Source of the DNA: Microbulbifer agarilyticus S89
GTDB taxonomy: Bacteria > Pseudomonadota > Gammaproteobacteria > Pseudomonadales > Cellvibrionaceae
Direction: 5' to 3'
NCBI RefSeq assembly: GCF_000220505.1
Contig: NZ_AFPJ01000030.1
Location: 43,440-107,439, forward strand
Length of the DNA: 64,000 nucleotides
Shown: piece by piece, positions 57,666 through 64,000 of the stretch
How positions within the stretch are numbered: position 1 is the first letter of the stretch
How the letters are laid out: each line of letters starts with the position of its first letter
Notes under the pieces: model-generated
What the model was told of the DNA's origin: nothing
The model's database searches: none
Seen by the model: the letters and a program-made list of their open reading frames with translations, nothing else
Program-made: the position numbers and the translations under genes

Positions 57666-58700
57666 CTGAGTCACTTTCTTCAGACCCGCCGGCTCGTCCG
57701 GGTTGATACCACGGCTTACCGCCACATGCGCGACATCAATATAGAAGCGCTGCAGCAACGCTAACGGCGCAACACGCGGGTGCACGCCTTTGCTCGGCAC
57801 ATGCAGGTTAATCAGGGTGCCGCCGCGACGGATAATGTCAGCGATCTGCTCGCTGTGCGCCTGGTAGGATTCATCTTCAATCGGCACATTCACCACGGTG
57901 AGCTTTTGCTCCACCAGGGTTACCGGGCCGTGCAGGAATTCCGCGCTGGAGAAAGACTCGGCGTGCACACTGCACACTTCTTTCAGCTTCAGTGCCAGTT
58001 CGCGAGTGATGCCATAGCCGGGGCCGCGGCCCAGTACAACCAGGTTCTTCACCGCAGCCAGGTCCTCGGGGCGCAGCTGCACATCGGATTCAACCGCATC
58101 GGTAAGGGTCTGTGGCAGCATCTCCACGCCGGCCAGCAGCTCGGCATCCTGCGTCCAGTTGGCAACCAGCTGCAGCACTGCAGACAGGGTGCACAGGTAG
58201 CTCTTGGTGGCGGCAACCGCCAACTCCGGGCCAGCCTTCAGCGGCACAACCCGGTCAACAATATCTTTGATCGGCGCAGACTCATCATTTACCAGCGCAA
58301 TGGTGTAGGCACCGGCGTCTTTCGCCATTTGTGCCTGCGCGAGGATGTCCGGGCTGCGGCCGGACTGGGAGATGACGATCACCAGCGCATCTTCCAGCTT
58401 CAGTTTCTTGCCATACACGCTGGACACGGAGGGCGCTGCAGCGAACGTCGGGGTGCCGGTCTCAATTTCGATCAGGTACTTGGCAAATACACCCGCGTGA
58501 TCAGAAGAGCCACGGCCGACGATCATCACGAAACGCGGCGGCTTGCTGCGCAAGCGTTCACCCAGCGCCTGCATGATCGGCGCATTGTTTTTCAGTTGCT
58601 CTGCAACACGGCTCGGGGCTTCACGGGCCTCGGTTTCCATTACAGTCATTGCCATAGAAGCGTCCACCTTTTTGGCCTCACCAGAGGTCACTGCACTCAT
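57657..58700 (-). CDS. nagB: Glucosamine-6-phosphate deaminase, type II (SIS domain)
   Basis: 347 residues with two SIS domains (about 45-190 and 210-335). It converts GlcN-6-P to fructose-6-P and ammonia. This is the NagB-II type, related to the isomerase half of GlmS, not the classical NagB. Typical pieces are ETEAREAPSRVAEQL, VGRGSSDHAGVFAKYLIE and VISQSGRSPDILAQAQ, and EVCSVHAESFSSAEFLHGP in the second domain. The MSAV start fits a ribosome site of low strength. It lies between nagK and nagA. Confidence 0.95.
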   Translation of the reverse strand: MSAVTSGEAKKVDASMAMTVMETEAREAPSRVAEQLKNNAPIMQALGERLRSKPPRFVMIVGRGSSDHAGVFAKYLIEIETGTPTFAAAPSVSSVYGKKLKLEDALVIVISQSGRSPDILAQAQMAKDAGAYTIALVNDESAPIKDIVDRVVPLKAGPELAVAATKSYLCTLSAVLQLVANWTQDAELLAGVEMLPQTLTDAVESDVQLRPEDLAAVKNLVVLGRGPGYGITRELALKLKEVCSVHAESFSSAEFLHGPVTLVEQKLTVVNVPIEDESYQAHSEQIADIIRRGGTLINLHVPSKGVHPRVAPLALLQRFYIDVAHVAVSRGINPDEPAGLKKVTQTV

Positions 58701-58787
58701 AAAATCTATCCGTAACTTTTATCTGACCGTGCCTTCAGGCTCTCTTGGGCCTGCCGACAACCTGTGTGTTCTAACGACTGGCGGCGC

Positions 58788-59738
58788 TCATCCAAAGAGC
58801 GCTTTGTTCTCAACCTCATCCGCCGGGCCGGATTCGCTGTTGCCCAGGGCTGCCAGAGAGTGCTGCGCAAAGTACACGCAACCCAGCTCAGGTGGATCCA
58901 GCGGGTCGGAAACCTGTTCCGCAACGTGCGGCTTCAACCACGGCTTAAGGCGCGGTGCCAGGCCGCCAATCATGGCCAGACGAGGAGACTTGCCTTCCAT
59001 CAACTTGTCTGCAAGATCACTGATGTAGGCCGCACCATCACGCATGATCGACACAGCAACCGGGCAGTCTGCCTCGGCACACTCCACCACGGGCACGGCG
59101 AGTTTGGCGTACTGGCTGGATGGCTTGCCGGCCATCATTTCGATGACGTCGTAGGGATCGCTGGTGTCGAGCGCTGATTCCAGCTCGCGCTTGAGCATGG
59201 AGTCTTCGGCGAGCCCTTCCATTGCCATCAGCAGGTACTTCACGGCCTCCATACCCAGCCAGGCACCACTGCCCTTGTCGCCGTGGGGAAAGCCGTGACC
59301 ACCGATAATTTCACTGCGGCCGTTGACCCAGGAGTAACCGACAGAACCGGTGCCAGCAATAATGACCGCGCCGTCGCCGCCACGATGGGCGCCCAGGCAC
59401 GCGGAGTGCTGATCGGTGGTGAGGAACATTTGTTTGAACGGATGCGCCCAGGCATTCATCTCGTTGTAGAGACGCGGCATATTAAGCCCGGCAAGGCCAA
59501 CACCCGCCACCAGCTCACCGAGGGTTTCTGCCGGCAGGCCGGCATCGGTCACCGCCAGGGCGGCAGAGCGCACGATTGAATCAATGGTTTGAGCGTAACC
59601 ATGAAGGGGGTTTGCAGGCCCGGAGACCCCGGTACCAAGCAGGCGATTGTCGGCATCGAAGATGGATGCGCGGCATTTGCTGCCACCGCCATCGACCCCA
59701 ATAAAGAGTATGTCCCTGCTGTCTCTCAAAGCAACCAT
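58788..59738 (-). CDS. nagK: N-acetylglucosamine kinase (BadF/BcrA ATPase type)
   Basis: 316 residues. It phosphorylates GlcNAc after import by a non-PTS permease. The N-terminal phosphate loop is FIGVDGGGSKCRASIFD (near 12), the second is VIIAGTGSVGYSW (near 131), and GGHGFPHGDKGSGAWLG with GGLAPRLKPWL completes the ASKHA fold. It is the first gene of nagK-nagB-nagA-nagP, reading away from the operator at 59873. Confidence 0.94.
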   Translation of the reverse strand: MVALRDSRDILFIGVDGGGSKCRASIFDADNRLLGTGVSGPANPLHGYAQTIDSIVRSAALAVTDAGLPAETLGELVAGVGLAGLNMPRLYNEMNAWAHPFKQMFLTTDQHSACLGAHRGGDGAVIIAGTGSVGYSWVNGRSEIIGGHGFPHGDKGSGAWLGMEAVKYLLMAMEGLAEDSMLKRELESALDTSDPYDVIEMMAGKPSSQYAKLAVPVVECAEADCPVAVSIMRDGAAYISDLADKLMEGKSPRLAMIGGLAPRLKPWLKPHVAEQVSDPLDPPELGCVYFAQHSLAALGNSESGPADEVENKALFG

Positions 59739-60193
59739 CTAACCGGCCCCTAAGATTTCTATTGTTATGTTTCCTGACCGGACCTCCCCACTGCATGTTC
59801 TGCACCCCAGGGGATTCCGGTGAGACGCCAGTGACGCCTGTACCAATTTGTCTATGGAAATAGTACTAGACAAATGACAGCGTTGTCATGCCTTTTTTAA
59901 AAAAAACCCAAAGATCTCTTTCATTATATCCCCGCCTATCTCGCTGCTTGACGATAAATCCGTCGATCTCACCCAAAAGGGTTAGGCAAAACAGCCCCTC
60001 GCCACAGGAAACACCAACCGCTATATCGCGTGCGCACTCGGCAAAGCCAGCAAAACTGTGCACTAGCGCAAGTTACTTGCAATAAATCGGTCACACTTTT
60101 TTGCGATAAAGCGCGCGCCCGTCATCCGTTACGCGCAAGTGTTGGCCGTGCGGGTCGAATTCCGAACAGCAGAATGAAGTGATAGGAAACAGA
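59739..60193. promoter_or_regulatory. Divergent region between nagK and the PstS/OmpA-type gene
   Basis: 455 bases. It has the NagR-like operator (59873-59890) and a neighbouring 9-base inverted repeat ATTTGTCTA / TAGACAAAT (59846-59854 and 59867-59875). On the minus strand ATGACA in the operator and TACTAT 18 bases on can serve as the nagK promoter. The right half (59900-60180) probably holds the promoter of the rightward gene; I cannot assign it. Confidence 0.5.
59873..59890. promoter_or_regulatory. NagR-like operator upstream of nagK
   Basis: AATGACAGCGTTGTCATG, matching the sites at 43863, 43888 and 53552. It overlaps the proposed -35 box of nagK. Confidence 0.8.
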
Positions 60194-61549
60194 ATGGAAC
60201 TCGGTCAGACACACAAGGAGAATTTTTCCGCAGCAGCTTTGTTGTTTATGGCGGCGCTGGCCAGCCTGCTGCCCACCTGCTGCGCAGAAGCCGCCGATAA
60301 CGAGTCGCGAGTCCTGTTCCGTATGACCGGCTCGAATACCGTCGGCGCAGACCTGGCTCCGGCGCTGGTGAAGCGATACCTGCATTCCCTGGGCGCCACC
60401 GACATCAATCAACGCACCCGGGGAGAAAAGCACTGGATCGACGCCCGCCTGCAAAACGAGCCGGTCGTGGTGCCGATTATTGCACTGGGCTCCAGTACGG
60501 GCTTCAAGGCACTGAATGGGGATACCGCCGACATCGGCATGGCCTCACGCCGCGTCAAAGCGAAAGAAGTCGCCATGCTGGCCCGCTTCGGCGATTTTAC
60601 CGGCCCCCAAGCGGAGCACGTGATCGGGCTGGATGCGCTGGTGATCGCGGTGCACAGGGACAACCCCATCAAGCGACTGAGCCTGGCGCAACTGGCACAA
60701 ATATACCGTGGTGAGATCCGCAACTGGGCCCAACTGGTCGGCAAGGACTTGCCCATCCGCCCACTGCACCGAGACATTGAATCCGGCACCCGCGCCACGT
60801 TCGACACAGAAGTGTTTGGCGGCAGCCGCCCGGCCAAACCCTTTGTCTACGAAGTGTCTGGCAACCATGAGACGCGCGGACTGGTGTTACGCGACCCCGC
60901 CGCGATCGGCTACCTGCCATTTGCCGATGCGACAGGCTTGCATAAGGTTGCGATCAAGTCCGGCGAACTTGCGGCCGTCGTTCCCGACCGCGGCATCATC
61001 GCAACCGAAGACTTTCCCCTCACCCGCCGGCTGTACCTCTACCGCAATCCCGGTCGCTATAACCCGCAGGTGGACGCCTTCCTGCACTTCGCAGAGTCTC
61101 ACGCCGGCCAGCAAATCGTCGAAGACATTGGCTTTATCAATTTGACGCCGGTTGCCCTGCAGATGGCGCCATTTGCGAACGCTCCGGCGAATTATCGCGC
61201 GCTGATGGAAAATGGGTCACGCCTCAGCATCTCGTTCCGCTTTGCCAATGGCAGTACCGAGCTCGACAACCGCGCCCTGCGCGACCTGCAGAGATTGCAG
61301 GATTTTATGACGGAAGAGGAAAATCGCGACCTATCGCTGACGCTGGTGGGTTTTTCTGATCGCAAATCCAATGAAACCATTTCCGACCTGATTTCCCGCT
61401 TCCGCGCTCTCAAGGTCCAGGGCGCCCTACTGCGTGATCACCAGATGGGAGACAGCAAGATCATGGCGGTGGGTGCGTTCGCGCCGCTGACCGCAGACCG
61501 CCAACAGGGGCCGGTAAAAAACAGCCGTGTGGAAGTTTGGATTAATTAG
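60194..61549 (+). CDS. PstS-like periplasmic binding domain fused to an OmpA-type domain
   Basis: 451 residues with ATG 60194 (AGGAAACAG upstream). A signal peptide covers about 1-33. Residues 40-325 resemble phosphate-binding PstS-type proteins (MTGSNTVGADLAPALVKRYL, LGSSTGFKAL, DIGMASRRVKAKE, AQIYRGEIRNWAQL). Residues about 340-451 resemble the OmpA peptidoglycan-binding domain (ISFRFANGSTELDNRALRDL, VGFSDRKSNE, NSRVEVWIN), keeping the Asp and Arg used to bind diaminopimelate. Such proteins may tether a ligand-sensing domain to the cell wall. No Pst transporter genes are adjacent, so phosphate is not assured as ligand. Confidence 0.82.
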   Translation: MELGQTHKENFSAAALLFMAALASLLPTCCAEAADNESRVLFRMTGSNTVGADLAPALVKRYLHSLGATDINQRTRGEKHWIDARLQNEPVVVPIIALGSSTGFKALNGDTADIGMASRRVKAKEVAMLARFGDFTGPQAEHVIGLDALVIAVHRDNPIKRLSLAQLAQIYRGEIRNWAQLVGKDLPIRPLHRDIESGTRATFDTEVFGGSRPAKPFVYEVSGNHETRGLVLRDPAAIGYLPFADATGLHKVAIKSGELAAVVPDRGIIATEDFPLTRRLYLYRNPGRYNPQVDAFLHFAESHAGQQIVEDIGFINLTPVALQMAPFANAPANYRALMENGSRLSISFRFANGSTELDNRALRDLQRLQDFMTEEENRDLSLTLVGFSDRKSNETISDLISRFRALKVQGALLRDHQMGDSKIMAVGAFAPLTADRQQGPVKNSRVEVWIN

Positions 61550-61607
61550 GCGGCCCTTTAGCACATAGCCGATGCGGTGGCGCGGCACAGCAACTATATT
61601 TAACGCC

Positions 61608-62477
61608 ATGACCACCGCAATCCAGCCGAACAGAACCAACACCTGTGCACGCATCACCACCTTGTTGCTTGCCCTGCTTCTGTTGTCGTTAGCGGGATGT
61701 TCCAGTGTGCGCCTGGTGTACGGTCATCTCGACTGGTGGATGGACCGCACGCTGAATAAATACCTGGACCTGGATGGCCCACAAAAAGAGCTCCTGTCCC
61801 GACGGGTCGACGAATTCCACCGCTGGCACCGCCAGACGCAACTACCGCGCTACGCCGACTATATGGAACAGCTGGCGACTCAGGTAGATTCTCCCGACGT
61901 CAGCCCGAAGAACCTGAAAAAAATCGAAAAGCAGGTGGATGACTTCTGGCACTCTTCGGTAGTGATGCTAAGCGACCTGCTACTGCCAATCCTAGTGGAA
62001 CTGGACGACAACCAAATCAACCAACTTGCGGAAAACGCGCGCAAGGAACGGGAAAAATCGCTAAAGAAATGGGATAAGTCTCAGCGCAAGCGTGAGAAGC
62101 AGTTTCGCAAACAGGCGGAACGCTGGCTCGGTGACCTCACCGCGGAGCAGCAGGCCATGATCGATAAACAGGTGGCCGAGACCTCATTTAATCCCGCCAG
62201 CCGTATCGCGCAGCGCGAGCTCTGGACCAATACGTTTCTCGACACCTTGCGCAACAAACCGCAAGGCTACGAAAGCAAGCTCCGCAAATTATTGATCGAC
62301 CCACAAACCCTGTGGCCCGATGATTACCGGCAGATGCAGGATGCATTGCGCGACCAGGGGAGAACGCTGGCCACCGGTATTTTGGAAAGCACCACCCCCG
62401 AGCAGCGCGCCCACATGCAAGAGACCCTGCTGGAATTTGCTTCCGACTTCCGCCACCTGGCGGCACAACAACACTGA
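61608..62477 (+). CDS. DUF6279-type lipoprotein
   Basis: 289 residues. A lipoprotein signal with LLLSLAGC lipobox (Cys near residue 31) starts the protein, followed by SSVRLVYGHLDWWMDRTLNKYLDL, the characteristic opening of this family, and a largely helical, basic body with a coiled segment (KEREKSLKKWDKSQRKREKQ near 156-175). Function unknown. ATG 61608 is preferred to an upstream in-frame ATG at 61572. It follows the PstS/OmpA-type gene by 58 bases and may be co-transcribed with it. Confidence 0.82.
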   Translation: MTTAIQPNRTNTCARITTLLLALLLLSLAGCSSVRLVYGHLDWWMDRTLNKYLDLDGPQKELLSRRVDEFHRWHRQTQLPRYADYMEQLATQVDSPDVSPKNLKKIEKQVDDFWHSSVVMLSDLLLPILVELDDNQINQLAENARKEREKSLKKWDKSQRKREKQFRKQAERWLGDLTAEQQAMIDKQVAETSFNPASRIAQRELWTNTFLDTLRNKPQGYESKLRKLLIDPQTLWPDDYRQMQDALRDQGRTLATGILESTTPEQRAHMQETLLEFASDFRHLAAQQH

Positions 62478-62688
62478 ACTGCAACAGCCCCGAGCCCCGC
62501 CAAATAGCACTGAACAGACATTGCTACAGTCCGTTTCAGCTGCAACAAATTTTCTGCCGAATACCCGCATATTTTGGCGTTTTTCCTGTAAATAATTTAC
62601 AGAAAACATGACGGCTTCCACCCACTGCTGATAAGCTCCCGCTCCGAATTAAATCGCCAAATATTTTGGATAGAGAAGAGGAAAGTCC

Positions 62689-63963
62689 GTGCGTATCGAA
62701 ACCGCCCATCTCGACCAGCTGCAACAGTGGGAAAAAGACCTGGAGCAACAGTACCAGCGAATTTGCCAGCACAACCTGAGCCTGGACCTGACCCGCGGTA
62801 AACCGGCGGCAGACCAGCTTTCCCTTTCCGACAGCCTCGACGGTATTCTGACCGGTGATTACCGCGCCCCCGATGGTACCGATACCCGCAATTACGGCGG
62901 TCTCGAAGGCATCGCGGCAGCCCGTGAGCTGGGAGCGGATATCCTGCAGGTCCCGTTTGACGAAGTACTCGCCGGCGGCAACAGCTCACTGACCCTGATG
63001 TACCACGCGGTACTCACTGGCTACCTGTTCGGCTTTGCCGGCAACCAGCCGTGGAAAGACATGCGCGCGCCCAAGTTCCTGTGCCCGGTGCCCGGCTACG
63101 ACCGCCACTTCACTATTTGTGAGCAGCTGGGTATCACCATGGACACCGTGCCCATGACCGCCACCGGTCCGGATATGGATGTACTGGAACAGAAGATTCG
63201 CGAAGACGACCAGGTCATTGGCCTGTGGTGTGTACCCAAATTCTCCAACCCCACCGGCGTCACCTACGACGAAGACACCGTGAACCGCCTCGCGCAGCTG
63301 GCCAAGATTGCCAACCCGGGCTTCCGAATCTTCTGGGACAACGCCTACGCGATCCACGACCTGGACCATCAGGTAACCTTGCCGAATATCCGCGAAGCCG
63401 CACTGAGCAATGACACCGCCGATTCGGTGCTGCAGTTCGCCTCTACCTCCAAGGTGACCCACGCCGGCGCAGGTGTGGCCTTTGTCAGCGCAAGCCCCGC
63501 TAACCTGGCCTCCATTAAGCACCAGATGTCCGCCATGACCATTGGCCCCGACAAGGTAAACCAGCTGCGCCATTCGCGCCTGTTCCCGGAGCTGACCCAG
63601 CTGAAAGAACACATGCAGAAACACGCAGAAATCCTGCGGCCGAAGTTTGCCTGTGTGCTCGAGCATCTGGACAAAAACTTCACCGATACCGATCTCGGCG
63701 AATGGGAAAAACCACAGGGCGGCTACTTTGTCTCCTTCAATACCCGCCCGGGGGTTGCCTCTGAAGTGATTCGCCTGTCCGCAGAAGCGGGGGTCAAGCT
63801 GACCCCGGCCGGCGCCACCTTCCCGTACGGCAAAGATCCGGAAAATACCAATATCCGCATCGCCCCGAGCTTCCCGCCGCTGGAAGAGCTGGACACGGCC
63901 ATGTCGGTTTTCACCCTGTGCGTGAAACTGGCCACTGTACGCAAGGCGCTGGCCGACATCTGA
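62689..63963 (+). CDS. PLP-dependent aminotransferase, class I/II type
   Basis: 424 residues. It belongs to a branch of aminotransferases annotated as putative aspartate aminotransferase (also linked to alanine-glyoxylate type). LDLTRGKPAADQLSLSD near the N-terminus, RNYGGLEGIAAAREL (64-78), the cofactor-contacting WCVPKFSNPTGVTY with FWDNAYAIHDL and the PLP-lysine segment FASTSKVTHAGAGVAF (K near residue 252) are visible. Substrates cannot be fixed. The start is GTG at 62689 after AGAGGAAAG. It appears to be a single-gene unit. Confidence 0.9.
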   Translation: MRIETAHLDQLQQWEKDLEQQYQRICQHNLSLDLTRGKPAADQLSLSDSLDGILTGDYRAPDGTDTRNYGGLEGIAAARELGADILQVPFDEVLAGGNSSLTLMYHAVLTGYLFGFAGNQPWKDMRAPKFLCPVPGYDRHFTICEQLGITMDTVPMTATGPDMDVLEQKIREDDQVIGLWCVPKFSNPTGVTYDEDTVNRLAQLAKIANPGFRIFWDNAYAIHDLDHQVTLPNIREAALSNDTADSVLQFASTSKVTHAGAGVAFVSASPANLASIKHQMSAMTIGPDKVNQLRHSRLFPELTQLKEHMQKHAEILRPKFACVLEHLDKNFTDTDLGEWEKPQGGYFVSFNTRPGVASEVIRLSAEAGVKLTPAGATFPYGKDPENTNIRIAPSFPPLEELDTAMSVFTLCVKLATVRKALADI

Positions 63964-64000
63964 TCGCCCAACGCATGCCCATAAAAAACACGACAATACG

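Overview
The window looks like a chromosomal segment of a marine gammaproteobacterium of the Cellvibrionales type (Microbulbifer-like). This is an inference from gene content and order. The hemA / TPR protein / lolB / ispE / tRNA-Gln / prs / rplY / pth / ychF order is the one known from Pseudomonas and relatives. The window also carries a TonB receptor next to a tryptophan-halogenase-type gene, a cupin gene and a SapC gene, plus an N-acetylglucosamine (GlcNAc) catabolic cluster. I see no rRNA, CRISPR array, prophage or insertion sequence.

Positions 1-12,200 hold mostly housekeeping genes: a partial Lon-substrate-domain protein, a YpfJ-type zinc peptidase, PpiC, an unknown membrane protein, and a leftward block mreB-mreC-mreD-maf-rng-yhdP (cell shape, nucleotide sanitation, RNA processing, envelope lipid homeostasis). 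A long hairpin-forming repeat lies at 1938-2058. Positions 12,560-17,200 encode the GatCAB amidotransferase, a PA4642-type small protein and CysZ. Positions 17,200-23,800 hold rhlB, a DoxX protein, a MATE exporter, an exported M14-like peptidase and a CDF metal exporter. Positions 23,790-34,930 hold the leftward hemA-prfA-prmC operon and the rightward envelope, isoprenoid and translation block. Positions 35,000-37,500 hold two transporters on either side of a tRNA-Met/tRNA-Gln operon with a clear promoter and terminator.

The accessory part runs from 37,500 to 60,000. A TonB-dependent receptor, a flavin-dependent halogenase homologue, a FIH-like JmjC/cupin oxygenase and a SapC protein lie on the minus strand. 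Next comes a seven-gene leftward set, pgi-edd-zwf-pgl-eda-gap-pyk, with every enzyme needed to take fructose-6-P through the Entner-Doudoroff route (pyk completes the lower end; enolase and phosphoglycerate steps are elsewhere). A LacI-family repressor (NagR-like) follows, then nagK-nagB(II)-nagA-nagP. Similar palindromes of the form AATGACAGCGCTGTCATT lie in front of the receptor (two copies), pgi and nagK, so one regulator probably couples uptake, amino-sugar breakdown and the Entner-Doudoroff route.

Positions 60,000-64,000 carry a PstS-like/OmpA fusion protein, a DUF6279-type lipoprotein and a PLP-dependent aminotransferase. The cassette of receptor, halogenase, oxygenase and SapC under the amino-sugar operator is the most interesting part, since the function of its three non-receptor members is not established.
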